Assembly: GCF_000968685.2 (NCBI RefSeq) | Contig: NZ_LAKD02000003.1 | Coordinates: 1-52,996, forward strand | DNA: 52,996 nucleotides | Reading direction: 5' to 3' | DNA from: Streptomyces antioxidans | GTDB lineage: Bacteria; Actinomycetota; Actinomycetes; Streptomycetales; Streptomycetaceae | Shown: piece by piece, positions 39,828 through 48,483 of the stretch | Layout: the number at the start of each line of letters is the position of its first letter | Position numbering within the stretch: the stretch's first letter is position 1 | Made by a program: the position numbers and the translations under genes | Notes under the pieces: model-generated | The model's database searches: none | Told to the model about the DNA's origin: nothing | What the model saw: the letters and a program-made list of their open reading frames with translations, nothing else

Positions 39828-42494
39828 GTGCCGGAACTCGTACTGGAATTGAACGGACAGACCTGGACACTTGATCCATCCAGGTCGTACAGCCTGGGGC
39901 GTGACCCGCAGGGCGACATGGTGCTGGACGACGCCAGGGTCTCCTGGCGCCATGCCACGGTGCGCTGGGGTGGGCGCAGTTGGATCATTGAGGACCAGGG
40001 TTCCACCAACGGCACCTATGTGCAGGGCCAGAGAATCCAACAGGTGGAAATCGGCCCTGGATCCGCCGTCCACCTCGGCAATGCCACCGATGGCCCCCGG
40101 CTCAGCGTCTCCGGCGGCGGTGCCCCCTCGATGGGCGCCGCGGGCGCGTACGGCCAGCAGGCGGCGATGGGCATGCCCCCGCAGGGTCAGCGGGCCCCCC
40201 ACCAGGGTCAGCAGCCCCCCGCCCAGCCGCCGCAGCAGCCCGCGCCCGGCGGCTGGCCGCAGCAGGGTGGGCAGCCGCCCCAAGGGCAGCCCCACGCGCA
40301 ACCCCATGGGCAGCCCCCGGCACAGCCCCAAGCCTGGCAGCAGCCCCAGGCCCCGCACCAGCAGCAGCCGTTCATCCCGCAGCAGCAGGCGCCCCATCAG
40401 CCGCCGCAGCAGCCCCCCGCCCAGCCGTACCAGCAGCCGCAGTCCCAGGCCCCGCAGGGCAATCTGGGCACCGCGACCGCCCAGGGTGACCGCAGCCCGA
40501 CCACCTTCCACCAGCTGGCCGCCGGCCGGGTGATGCGCATCGGCCGTGCGCTGGAGAACGACCTGGTCGTCTCCGATCTGCAGGTCTCGCGCCACCACGC
40601 CGAGTTCCAGGCGCTGCCCGACGGCCGCTTCGAGATACGTGACCTCGGCAGCCACAACGGCACCTATGTCAACGGCCAGCCGGTCCGGCAGCAGACCATC
40701 GGCCCCACCGACACCGTCGGCGTCGGACACTCCACCTTCCGGCTGGTCGGCGACCGCCTCGAGGAGTTCGTCGACACCGGTGAGGTCTCCTTCTCGGCCC
40801 GCCATCTGACCGTGACGGTCGACGGCGGCAAGCAGATCCTCAAGGACGTCTCCTTCGGCGTCCCCGAGAAGTCCCTGGTCGCGGTCATCGGCCCGTCCGG
40901 CTCCGGCAAGTCCACGCTGCTGAAGGCGCTCACCGGCTACCGCCCGGCCAACCAGGGCGATGTCCTCTACGACAACCGGAACCTCTACAAGCAGTTCGCC
41001 GAGCTGCGCCAGCGCATCGGTCTGGTGCCCCAGGACGACATCCTCCACAAGGAGCTGACCGTCCAGAAGGCCCTGCGCTACGCCGCCAAGCTCCGCTTCC
41101 CCGGTGACACCGCCGAGGCCGAGCGCGAGGCCCGGATCGATGAGGTGCTGCGCGAGCTCAAGCTGGACATCCACCGGGACAAGAAGGTCACCGCCCTCTC
41201 CGGCGGTCAGCGCAAGCGGGTCTCGGTCGCGCTGGAGCTGCTCACCAAGCCGTCGCTGATCTTCCTGGACGAGCCGACCTCCGGTCTCGACCCGGGCATG
41301 GACCGCGATGTCATGCAGCTGCTGCGCGGTCTGGCCGATGACGGCCGTACGGTGCTCGTGGTCACCCACTCGGTGGCCGAGCTGGCGCTGTGCGACAAGC
41401 TCCTGGTGATGGCGCCGGGCGGCTCGGTGGCCTACTTCGGCCCACCGGACGAGGCGCTTAACTTCTTCGGCTACGACAGCTGGGCGGATGTCTTCTCCGC
41501 GTTCGAGAACTACCGCGACTACGACTGGGCGGGCCGCTGGCGCGGTTCGCAGCACTACCAGATGTACGCCGCGGACCTGGACTCCGTCGCCCCGCAGTCG
41601 GTCCATGTCCAGGCGCCTTCGACCCGGATGCAGAAGCCACAGAGCTGGGGTTCGCAGCTGTGGACGCTGATCCGCCGCTATCTGTCGGTGATCGGCTCCG
41701 ACAAGGGCTTCATGGGGCTGATGGTGATCCTGCCCGCCGTGCTGGGGGCGGTGAGCGTCGTCATCCCGGCGAAGTTCGGCCTCCAGTTCGCGCCGAAGGG
41801 CTCGTTCAACCAGGCCGCCGGGACGATCCTGCTCATCCTGATGGTCGGCATGTGTTTCACCGGAGCGGCCAACTCCGTACGAGAACTGATCAAGGAACGG
41901 GTCATCTACGAACGGGAACGGGCGGTCGGCCTGTCCCGCTCCGCGTATCTGATGTCCAAGGTGATCGTGCTCGGTGTGATCACCGCCTGCCAGGGCGTCA
42001 TCATCTCCGTCATCGGTCTCTCGACGCGCAAACTGCCCGAAGAGGGGCTGCTGATGCCCCCGGCCGCCGAACTCTGTGTGGCCGTCATCGCGATCGGCTT
42101 CACCTCGATGATGGTGGGCCTGGTCATCTCGTCCCTGGTGAAGACCGCCGAGAAGACCATGCCGCTGCTGGTCATGTTCGCGATCGTCCAGGTGGTCTTC
42201 ACCGGTGTGCTGTTCAAGATCTTCGGATCGCCGGGCGTGGAGCAGTTCGCCTGGCTGATGCCGTCCCGCTGGGCGATCGGCGCCGCCGGTGCCACGCTGG
42301 ACCTCGGCCCGGGCTCCGGTCACATGATGGCGCCGTGGGACAGCAAGAAGCCCCTGGACACCGACCCGCTGTGGGAGCACACCACGACCCAGTGGGGCAT
42401 CGACATGGTCGTGCTGATCGTCCTGGGCATCGTGTGCGGTATTACGGTCGCGCGGCTGCTGCGCCGCCATGAGCCGGAGGTCATGCGCAAGTAG
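39828..42494 (+). CDS. ABC exporter (ATP-binding plus permease) with two FHA domains
   Basis: An 888-residue fusion. FHA1, residues 1-95 (SLGRDPQGDMVLDDARVSWRHA, STNGTYVQGQ); Pro/Gln/His-rich linker about 100-220; FHA2 about 235-325 (RIGRALENDLVVSDLQVSRHHAEF, SHNGTYVNGQ). ABC ATPase about 330-560: Walker A GPSGSGKST at 355-363, signature LSGGQRKRV near 456, Walker B LIFLDEPTSGLD. ABC-2 permease about 625-880 with six helices. By family knowledge FHA domains bind phosphothreonine, so a Ser/Thr kinase probably controls this exporter; the cargo is unknown (Rv1747-like in mycobacteria). GTG at 39828 (VPELVLELNGQTW) is chosen because FHA1 begins there. Confidence 0.93.
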   Translation: MPELVLELNGQTWTLDPSRSYSLGRDPQGDMVLDDARVSWRHATVRWGGRSWIIEDQGSTNGTYVQGQRIQQVEIGPGSAVHLGNATDGPRLSVSGGGAPSMGAAGAYGQQAAMGMPPQGQRAPHQGQQPPAQPPQQPAPGGWPQQGGQPPQGQPHAQPHGQPPAQPQAWQQPQAPHQQQPFIPQQQAPHQPPQQPPAQPYQQPQSQAPQGNLGTATAQGDRSPTTFHQLAAGRVMRIGRALENDLVVSDLQVSRHHAEFQALPDGRFEIRDLGSHNGTYVNGQPVRQQTIGPTDTVGVGHSTFRLVGDRLEEFVDTGEVSFSARHLTVTVDGGKQILKDVSFGVPEKSLVAVIGPSGSGKSTLLKALTGYRPANQGDVLYDNRNLYKQFAELRQRIGLVPQDDILHKELTVQKALRYAAKLRFPGDTAEAEREARIDEVLRELKLDIHRDKKVTALSGGQRKRVSVALELLTKPSLIFLDEPTSGLDPGMDRDVMQLLRGLADDGRTVLVVTHSVAELALCDKLLVMAPGGSVAYFGPPDEALNFFGYDSWADVFSAFENYRDYDWAGRWRGSQHYQMYAADLDSVAPQSVHVQAPSTRMQKPQSWGSQLWTLIRRYLSVIGSDKGFMGLMVILPAVLGAVSVVIPAKFGLQFAPKGSFNQAAGTILLILMVGMCFTGAANSVRELIKERVIYERERAVGLSRSAYLMSKVIVLGVITACQGVIISVIGLSTRKLPEEGLLMPPAAELCVAVIAIGFTSMMVGLVISSLVKTAEKTMPLLVMFAIVQVVFTGVLFKIFGSPGVEQFAWLMPSRWAIGAAGATLDLGPGSGHMMAPWDSKKPLDTDPLWEHTTTQWGIDMVVLIVLGIVCGITVARLLRRHEPEVMRK
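40131..40490 (+). repeat. Pro/Gln-rich linker repeats in the FHA-ABC gene
   Basis: About 120 codons dominated by CAG, CCC and CAC, coding units like PQGQPHAQPHGQPP and QQPQAPHQQQPF. Flexible linker between the two FHA domains. Slippage-prone composition. Confidence 0.8.
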
Positions 42495-42551
42495 CCGCCG
42501 GGGCGGCCACGAAGTCGCCCGGCACGGAGACCCGGCCACGGAACAGACGGA

Positions 42552-42597
42552 AAAGGGCGACGGCACCCCTCGCACACAGGGGGCGCCGTCGCCCTTT
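42552..42597. terminator. Bidirectional terminator, FHA-ABC / transglycosylase
   Basis: AAAGGGCGACGGC (42552-42564) pairs perfectly with GCCGTCGCCCTTT (42585-42597), with an inner CCCCT/AGGGG extension. A-T ends flank both sides, giving U-tract character in both directions. Confidence 0.88.
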
Positions 42598-42641
42598 CGG
42601 CGTCGCGTCGCAACGCCGGGTTCCTGACCGGCCGTTCAGGC

Positions 42642-43400
42642 TTAGTACGGGCCGTTCACGTTGTCCATGGAGCCGTACCGGTCGGCCGCGTAGTTGCAGG
42701 CGGCGGTGATGTTCGCGACGGGGTCGAAGGCGTCCCAGGAGGTGCCCTCGACGTGGTACGCCTGGAAGGTCGGGGCTATCACCTGGAGCAGGCCCTTGGA
42801 GGGCACGCCGTTCTGGGCGTTGATGTCCCAGTTGTTTATGGCGCGCGGGTTGCCGCCGGACTCCCGGATGATGTTGCGGTGGATTCCCTCGTAAGAGCCG
42901 GGGATGCCCTTCTCCTTCATGATGTCGAGGGATTCGCGGATCCAGCCGTCGAGGTTGTCGGGGTAGGTCTTCTTCTTCTCGGCGGCGACCGTCTCGATGC
43001 GCGTGGCGGAACGGCTCGCGGTCTGCTTGGCGGCGCGCTCCTTGGCGGCCTTGGCCTCGGCGGCCTTCTTCGCGGCGGCCTCTTCAGCGGCCTTCTTCTT
43101 CGCGGCCTGCGCCGCCGCCTTCTTCGCCGCCGCCTTCTTGGCGGCCTCTTCCTTGGCCTGCTGGGCGGCGAGGGCGGACTGCTTCTCCAGGACCTCGTGG
43201 TGGGCCTGGGCGTCGGCCTTCTGAGAGGTGAGGGCGACCGGCTTGTCCGGTAGGTCCTGGGCGGTGGTCTTGGCGCCGGCGTCACCGCTGGGGACGACCG
43301 CGAAGGCTATCGCGGCCGCACCGGCGGCCGCGATTCCGGCGGCGGAGTACTTGTGTGTCTTGGTGAGACGGTTGTAACCGGGGATGTTGGGCAGGGGCAT
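42642..43400 (-). CDS. Secreted SLT-domain transglycosylase
   Basis: A 252-residue cell-wall enzyme. An N-terminal signal-like helix (KYSAAGIAAAGAAAIAFAVVP) is followed by a long Ala/Lys/Glu coiled-coil stretch (about residues 65-130, EEAAKKAAAKKAAAQAAKKK). The C-terminal lysozyme-like SLT domain begins at DNLDGWIRESLDIMKEKGIP and shows the catalytic Glu in IIRESGGNPRAINNWD, SKGLLQVIAPTF and NITAACNYAADRYGSMDN. It cleaves peptidoglycan glycan strands. ATG at 43400 with GAGGT upstream; a TTG at 43421 is possible. Homologues I remember share the MPLP...GYNRLTKTHK start. Confidence 0.92.
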   Translation of the reverse strand: MPLPNIPGYNRLTKTHKYSAAGIAAAGAAAIAFAVVPSGDAGAKTTAQDLPDKPVALTSQKADAQAHHEVLEKQSALAAQQAKEEAAKKAAAKKAAAQAAKKKAAEEAAAKKAAEAKAAKERAAKQTASRSATRIETVAAEKKKTYPDNLDGWIRESLDIMKEKGIPGSYEGIHRNIIRESGGNPRAINNWDINAQNGVPSKGLLQVIAPTFQAYHVEGTSWDAFDPVANITAACNYAADRYGSMDNVNGPY

Positions 43401-43840
43401 GGCGGAGTAGACCTCTTCCAATCGCTTGAGTCGCAGGCCAAATCGGCGCGCAGAGCGCCGTTCCTGGATCTACGGCGCCGTGCGACTGGGTGAAATTCTT
43501 AGCTGCCGCAAAAAGCTGTCGCAAAGGCGTGACATACGATGCTGCTTAGTGGATAAGTAGGCCACTCATGCCCATGTGGACGGCCGTCATCCCCGCTCAG
43601 TCGCCTATGAAACGTCCACTAAGGACGTTCGTAAGTGATTTAGGTCGTGTGTCCGGGCTCACATCGCGGAGCTTCCCATATTGCGCGCTGTGCCCGCGCA
43701 AATGCTCAGGGTGTTTGTATTTTCCACCCCTGCGACAGCCCCTTCGGGGGTCTTGTGTGCGCCGTTCGACCTAGGGCTCAGGTCTTATCAGGTGGCCGCC
43801 GACCGGCCGATATGCCCACCGGATGGCGGTGGGTACGGTA
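43401..43840. other. 440-base divergent regulatory region, long leader candidate for the transglycosylase gene
   Basis: No gene. The stretch near 43490-43720 is unusually A/T-rich for this genome. It contains AACGTCC-ACTAA-GGACGTT (43611-43629) and a GGCGC/GCGCC hairpin near 43446-43480 on the transglycosylase side. Streptomycete cell-wall hydrolase genes often carry c-di-AMP (ydaO) riboswitch leaders; I looked and could not trace its conserved core, so I do not call it. Confidence 0.5.
43611..43629. promoter_or_regulatory. Inverted repeat AACGTCC-N5-GGACGTT
   Basis: A perfect 7-5-7 dyad in the divergent gap between the transglycosylase and histidine kinase genes. Size and place fit a regulator site; the protein is unknown. 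Confidence 0.4.
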
Positions 43841-45004
43841 ATGCCCATGACGAAAGGACGGGGCGGCGGAGCCGAGGCCGGGCTGAGTCGGGTGAGCGCC
43901 GCGCTGCTCGCTATGAGCCGACATCTGGAAGTCCGTGATGTCCTAAAGACCATCGTTGTGTCCGCCCGTGAGCTGCTCGATGCGGAGTATGCCGCTCTGG
44001 GGGTCCCGGATGATCACGGAGGTTTCGCCCAGTTCGTAGTAGATGGGGTGAATGACGAGCAGTGGAAGGCCATCGGTCCGCTACCCCGGCAGCACGGCAT
44101 TCTCGCCGCGATGCTCAAGGACGCCACTCGGCAGCGGCTCGCCGATGTGCGACTGGATGACCGTTTTGAGGGATGGCCAGCGGCTCATCCCGTTATGTCG
44201 GATTTCTTGGGACTTCCCATTGCCGACGGCGATGAAGTTCTCGGCGCGGTATTCCTCGCCAACAAGCGATGCCCCAAGCCCGAGGGCGGCTGCGGTTTCA
44301 CCGCCGAGGACGAGGAACTGCTGTCCATCCTGGCCCAGCACGCCGCCATCGCCCTGACCAATGCCCGGCTCTACGAGCGCAGCCGCGAGCTCACCATCGC
44401 GGGGGAGCGGGCCAGACTCGCCCATGAGCTGCACGACGCGGTCTCCCAGAAGCTCTTCTCGCTGCGGCTGACCGCCCAGGCCGCCACGGCCCTGGTGGAC
44501 CGCGACCCCGGCCGCGCCAAGGACGAGCTCCAGCAGATCGCGCTGCTCGCCGCCGAGGCCGCCGACGAGCTGCGCTCCGCCGTCGTGGAGCTGCGCCCCG
44601 CCGCCCTCGACGAGGACGGCCTCGTGGCCACCCTCAGGACCCAGGTACAGGTGCTCGACCGGGCCCACTCCGCCCGTGTCACCTTCTCCTGCCACGGCGT
44701 ACGGGCGCTGCCCGCCGCCCAGGAGGAGGCCGTACTGCGGGTGGCCCAGGAGGCCCTGCACAACGCGCTGCGCCACGCCGACGCCCGGCAGGTGGACGTC
44801 ACCCTCGCCCGGTCCGGCCAGGGCGCCAGGCTCCGCGTCGCCGACGACGGCAGGGGATTCGACCCCTCGGCCGTACGGCGCGCAGGGCGCCACCTCGGAC
44901 TGGTGTCGATGCGTGACCGGGCCGGCGGCGTCGGCGGCGGTCTGACGGTGGAGTCGGCGCCCGGCGAGGGCACCGCGATCGAGATGGAGGTGCCCGGTGG
45001 CTGA
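43841..45004 (+). CDS. GAF domain sensor histidine kinase
   Basis: A 387-residue soluble kinase. A GAF domain covers about residues 20-170 (RHLEVRDVLKTIVVSAREL to LLSILAQHAAIALTNARLYE). HisKA_3 with the phospho-accepting His is in ARLAHELHDAVSQKLFSL (about 188-205). HATPase_c has EALHNALRHADA and VADDGRGFDP, ending in LTVESAPGEGTAIEMEVPGG. The GAF region includes a Cys (KRCPKPEGGCGF) that could sense redox or gases. Start ATG 43841 with GGTGGG 7 bases upstream; ATG 43847 or 43823 are alternatives. Its stop overlaps the response-regulator start. Confidence 0.93.
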   Translation: MPMTKGRGGGAEAGLSRVSAALLAMSRHLEVRDVLKTIVVSARELLDAEYAALGVPDDHGGFAQFVVDGVNDEQWKAIGPLPRQHGILAAMLKDATRQRLADVRLDDRFEGWPAAHPVMSDFLGLPIADGDEVLGAVFLANKRCPKPEGGCGFTAEDEELLSILAQHAAIALTNARLYERSRELTIAGERARLAHELHDAVSQKLFSLRLTAQAATALVDRDPGRAKDELQQIALLAAEAADELRSAVVELRPAALDEDGLVATLRTQVQVLDRAHSARVTFSCHGVRALPAAQEEAVLRVAQEALHNALRHADARQVDVTLARSGQGARLRVADDGRGFDPSAVRRAGRHLGLVSMRDRAGGVGGGLTVESAPGEGTAIEMEVPGG

Positions 45005-45641
45005 CCCGGGACGGATTCGGGTGGTGCTCGTCGACGACCACCAGGTGGTGCGGCGCGGCTTGCGGACCTTCCTCCAGGTCCAGGACGACATCGAGGTGGT
45101 CGGCGAGGCGTCGGACGGCGAGGAGGGCGTCGCCCGCGCCGAGGAGCTGCGCCCCGACGTCGTCCTCATGGACGTGAAGATGCCCGGCCTGGACGGGATC
45201 GAGGCGCTGCGCACCCTGCGCGACCTCGACAACCCCGCCCGGGTGCTGGTGGTGACGAGCTTCACCGAGAAGCGCACCGTGGTCCCCGCCCTGCGCGCGG
45301 GCGCCGCGGGCTATGTCTACAAGGACGTGGACCCCGAGGCGCTGGCCCGCGCCATCCGGTCCGTCCACTCCGGGCATGTGCTGCTCCAGCCCGAGGTGGC
45401 CCTCGCGCTGCTCTCCCAGGAGGAGGGCGGCGGCCAGGGGCGCGGCGGGTCGCTCACCGAGCGCGAACGCGAGGTGCTGGCGCTGATAGCGGACGGCCGG
45501 TCCAACCGGGAGATCGCCCGGACGCTGGTGCTATCCGAAAAGACCGTGAAAACCCATGTGTCCAATATTCTTATGAAATTGGACCTCGCCGATCGCACCC
45601 AGGCCGCCCTGTGGGCGGTACGGCACGGGATCGGGGCATGA
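44997..45641 (+). CDS. LuxR family response regulator
   Basis: A 214-residue NarL/LuxR-type regulator. The receiver domain has IRVVLVDDHQVVRRGLRTF and the phospho-Asp in DVVLMDVKMPGLDG; the DNA-binding domain runs LTEREREVLALIADGRSNREIARTLVLS and SEKTVKTHVSNILMKL. Cognate partner of the overlapping GAF kinase gene (GTG start at 44997, 8-base overlap). Chaplin gene follows 138 bases later, so control of surface or stress genes is possible but not shown. Confidence 0.95.
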   Translation: MADPGRIRVVLVDDHQVVRRGLRTFLQVQDDIEVVGEASDGEEGVARAEELRPDVVLMDVKMPGLDGIEALRTLRDLDNPARVLVVTSFTEKRTVVPALRAGAAGYVYKDVDPEALARAIRSVHSGHVLLQPEVALALLSQEEGGGQGRGGSLTEREREVLALIADGRSNREIARTLVLSEKTVKTHVSNILMKLDLADRTQAALWAVRHGIGA

Positions 45642-45779
45642 ACAGCGTTTCTCCGTGCAATCACACCAACGTGTGGCGATCACTCGAACAGCGCAACTCG
45701 CCATCGGCCGGGCCGTTCTTCACGGCGTACCGCGGCGTACCGCCGCGGTGACGCGCTGATGAATGAAGGGTCTTGAGAA

Positions 45780-46016
45780 GTGAAGAACATCAAGAGGTTC
45801 GCTGCCCTCACGATCGTGGCCGGCGGGATCGCCGTCGCCGGTGCCGGTGTCGCCTCCGCCCAGGGCCCCCAGGCCGACGGTGGGGCGCTGGCCTCCCCGG
45901 GTGTCGTTTCCGGCAACAACATTCAGGCGCCCATCCACGTGCCCGTGAACGTCTGCGGCAACACCATCTCGGTCATCGGGGCCCTGAACCCGGCGTTCGG
46001 CGTTCCCTGCGTCTGA
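45780..46016 (+). CDS. chpE: Short chaplin (ChpE-like) surface protein
   Basis: A 78-residue protein: signal peptide (MKNIKRFAALTIVAGGIAVAGAGVASA, cleaved after about residue 27) and one chaplin domain (SPGVVSGNNIQAPIHVPVNVCGN, then ISVIGALNPAFGVPC). It assembles into the amyloid-like rodlet layer of aerial hyphae and spores. No sortase sorting signal, so it is a short chaplin. The place after a GAF kinase/LuxR pair fits ChpE. Unlike the S. coelicolor ChpE as I remember it, this one keeps both chaplin Cys residues, so the symbol is tentative. GTG start at 45780. Confidence 0.9.
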   Translation: MKNIKRFAALTIVAGGIAVAGAGVASAQGPQADGGALASPGVVSGNNIQAPIHVPVNVCGNTISVIGALNPAFGVPCV

Positions 46017-46048
46017 CCGCCCTCGGCGGGACATCCCGACGCACCACC

Positions 46049-46084
46049 GGCCGGCCCCGGAGGCACCCGCCTCCGGGGCCGGCC
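46049..46084. terminator. Bidirectional terminator after the chaplin gene
   Basis: GGCCGGCCCCGGAGGC (46049-46064) pairs perfectly over 16 bp with 46069-46084, loop ACCC. It lies between the convergent chaplin gene and the 46121-46924 gene. Confidence 0.9.
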
Positions 46085-46120
46085 CATGTCGGCCTCCGGG
46101 AAGGCCGGTCCCCGCGAACG

Positions 46121-46924
46121 TCAGAGACCGCCCCGCTCCCGCTCCTCCACGTACGCGTTGTACGCCGCCACCTGGGCCCGCCGCGAGGTGCGCTCCACCG
46201 GCCGCAGCGCCTCGGCCCGCGCCGTGATCTCCGACGCGCTCACCGCCCCGCCGTGCTCCCGGCCGTCCCCGCCCGCCATATGCGCGATGTCCACCAGCGC
46301 ACCCACCCGCTGCGCCAGCTCCAGCACCCGTATGGCCCGCGGCGGATAGCCCGGGGCCAGCACCTCGCGCCCCCGCTCGGCCCGTGCCCGATACGCCTCC
46401 AGGGCCGCCTCGGCCACCGGGCCCGACCCCGCCACGTTCAGCCGCGAGAGCACCTCCGTGGCCTCCCGCAGCGCCTCCGCCAGCTCCCGCTCGGCCTCGC
46501 CCAGCGACGGCACATCGGCCGGCGGCGCCTCCCGCACGGCCTGGCACCGCCACACCACCTCGATGTGCTGATCGCCCTCGGGCCCGGCCGCCGACACCTC
46601 GGGCACCAGGCCCAGCGCCGCCCCGGTGACGATCACCGCCTCGCCCGCGTCCAGCGCATGGGCGTTGAACTCCGGAGGACCGCTCAGCCCCAGCGGATGC
46701 CCCGCTATGGGCAGCGCCACCCGCAGCCCCTTGGCCCCGAGCGCCCGCAGCCGCCCCAGCGCCAATGTGAGCCCCACCTGCCCGGACTCCCCAGGAACCC
46801 CGGCCACCCGGTGCGACGCGTCCTCACCCGCGATGCGATGCGCCGCCTCATCGGGGGAGACAAGTCCGGCGAGAAGGGCATTTCCCCAAGCCGCGAGGCG
46901 CCCTGAACGTGGTTCATCGAGCAT
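46121..46924 (-). CDS. Conserved actinobacterial protein of unknown function
   Basis: A 267-residue soluble protein with no named domain that I can see. N-terminal half is Gly/Ala/Leu-rich and ends with FNAHALDAGEAVIVTGAALGLVPEV (a beta-rich section). C-terminal half is helical and charged (EAERELAEALREATEVLSRL, AYRARAERGREVLAPGYP). I remember homologues in this position in streptomycetes. ATG at 46924. Divergent from the ABC ATPase gene (92-base gap). Confidence 0.8.
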   Translation of the reverse strand: MLDEPRSGRLAAWGNALLAGLVSPDEAAHRIAGEDASHRVAGVPGESGQVGLTLALGRLRALGAKGLRVALPIAGHPLGLSGPPEFNAHALDAGEAVIVTGAALGLVPEVSAAGPEGDQHIEVVWRCQAVREAPPADVPSLGEAERELAEALREATEVLSRLNVAGSGPVAEAALEAYRARAERGREVLAPGYPPRAIRVLELAQRVGALVDIAHMAGGDGREHGGAVSASEITARAEALRPVERTSRRAQVAAYNAYVEERERGGL

Positions 46925-47016
46925 GGCACCAGCCTAGGGACTACCACCGACAACGTGTGGCGTAGGTTTTCCTCAGGGGGCTGCGCCCACAGGCGCACGC
47001 ACGACTCGAGACTGCA

Positions 47017-47826
47017 ATGGGAGACAACGCGCTCATGAGCGAGGTTCTGGAGCTGCTGGACGTATCGGTGGTCCGCGATGGGCGGGCTCTGGTGGACGAG
47101 GTCTCCTGGTCGATCAAAGAGGGAGAGCGCTGGGTCATCCTCGGACCCAACGGCGCCGGCAAGACCACCCTCCTCAACCTCGCCTCCAGCTATCTCTTCC
47201 CGAGTACCGGAACCGCCCGGATCCTCGGCGAGCACCTGGGCCGCGTCGACGTCTTCGAGCTGCGTCCCCGCATCGGCGTGGCGGGCATCGCCATGGCCGA
47301 GAAGCTCCCCCGCCGCCAGACCGTCCTGCAGACCGTCCTCACCGCCGCGTACGGCATGACGGCCCACTGGCAGGAGGACTACGACGCGGTCGACGAGACC
47401 CGCGCCCGCGCCTTCCTCGACCGCCTCGGCATGACCGACTACCTCGACCGGAAGTTCGGCACCCTCTCCGAGGGCGAGCGCAAGCGGACCCTCATCGCCC
47501 GCGCCATGATGACCGACCCCGAACTGCTGCTCCTCGACGAGCCCGCGGCCGGACTCGACCTCGGTGGCCGCGAGGACCTCGTCCGCCGCCTCGGACGGCT
47601 CGCCCGCGACCCGCTCGCCCCATCGATGATCATGGTGACACATCATGTCGAGGAAATCCCCCCCGGCTTCACCCATGTTCTGATGATCCGCCAGGGAAAG
47701 GTGCTCACCGCGGGCCCGGTCGAGACCGAACTGACCTCCCGCAACCTCTCCCGCTGCTTCGGCCTCCCGCTGGTCGTCGAGCGCCACGGCGACCGCTGGA
47801 CCGCCCAGGGCCTGCCGCTGACCTGA
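47017..47826 (+). CDS. ABC transporter ATP-binding protein
   Basis: A 269-residue ATPase. Walker A GPNGAGKTT near residue 48, Q-loop region VAGIAMAEKLPRRQT, ABC signature LSEGERKRT (a slight LSGGQ variant), Walker B LLLLDEPAAGLDLG and switch His in MVTHHVEEIPP. No permease gene is adjacent, so it resembles stand-alone ATPases of the ModF/YlmA type, possibly acting in translation or as part of a dispersed exporter. ATG at 47017; MSEVLELLD at 47035 is an alternative start with GGGAG 12 bases upstream. Confidence 0.88.
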   Translation: MGDNALMSEVLELLDVSVVRDGRALVDEVSWSIKEGERWVILGPNGAGKTTLLNLASSYLFPSTGTARILGEHLGRVDVFELRPRIGVAGIAMAEKLPRRQTVLQTVLTAAYGMTAHWQEDYDAVDETRARAFLDRLGMTDYLDRKFGTLSEGERKRTLIARAMMTDPELLLLDEPAAGLDLGGREDLVRRLGRLARDPLAPSMIMVTHHVEEIPPGFTHVLMIRQGKVLTAGPVETELTSRNLSRCFGLPLVVERHGDRWTAQGLPLT

Positions 47827-47908
47827 TGTCCGCCCCCTGCGCCCGACGTGCCACCGACAGGTGATCCGCCCACTGTCCTCGGCGACTTGGGACAACTACC
47901 ATGACCAT

Positions 47909-48334
47909 GTGGATCCGTGGGTGTGGTGGCTGATCGCCGCCGTAGGAATGGGCATCCCGCTCGTGCTGACCGCGATGCCCGAATTCGGGATGGTCGCGGT
48001 CGGTGCTGTGGCCGGTGCCATCACTGACGCGTTCGGCGGCGGCATCGTGCTTCAAGTCGTCGTCTTCTGCGCCGTCTCCGTGGCACTGATCGCCGTCGTA
48101 CGCCCGATGGCGGTCCGCAGCCGCAGTCAGCAGCCCGAGCTGCGCAGCGGCATCGAGGCGCTGAAGGGCCGCCAGGCCGTCGTCCTCGAGCGCGTCGACG
48201 ACGGCGGAGGCGGCCGGATCAAGCTCGCGGGCGAGGTGTGGTCCGCGCGCTCGCTCGACCCCGGCCAGGCCTATGAACCGGGACAGCAGGTCGACGTGGT
48301 GGAGATCGACGGTGCGACGGCCGTCGTCATGTAG
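47909..48334 (+). CDS. NfeD family membrane protein
   Basis: A 141-residue protein. Two or three N-terminal helices (WVWWLIAAVGMGIPLVLTAM, IVLQVVVFCAVSVALIAVV) and a C-terminal OB-fold (GIEALKGRQAVVLERVDDGGGGRIKLAGEVWSAR, then VDVVEIDGATAVV), the NfeD layout. NfeD proteins partner with SPFH/stomatin proteins in membrane microdomains, and an SPFH gene follows here. Start GTG 47909; the upstream frame has no better site. Confidence 0.9.
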   Translation: MDPWVWWLIAAVGMGIPLVLTAMPEFGMVAVGAVAGAITDAFGGGIVLQVVVFCAVSVALIAVVRPMAVRSRSQQPELRSGIEALKGRQAVVLERVDDGGGGRIKLAGEVWSARSLDPGQAYEPGQQVDVVEIDGATAVVM

Positions 48335-48483
48335 ACGTACCGGCGGTGTCCTACCAAGAGTTGAGGACGCCCCGGTTGAGCTGCGGAGTCGACCATGGAT
48401 CTGACAGACTCCATCCTCGGGAACCGCCAGACTTGATCATCCCGACCATCCGAATCGCCGCATGAAGGGCACGGGGAGCCGCT

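Noticed and set aside
43401..43640. Possible c-di-AMP (ydaO) riboswitch before the transglycosylase gene
   Set aside because: The conserved core sequence could not be traced by eye; kept only as an unassigned leader.
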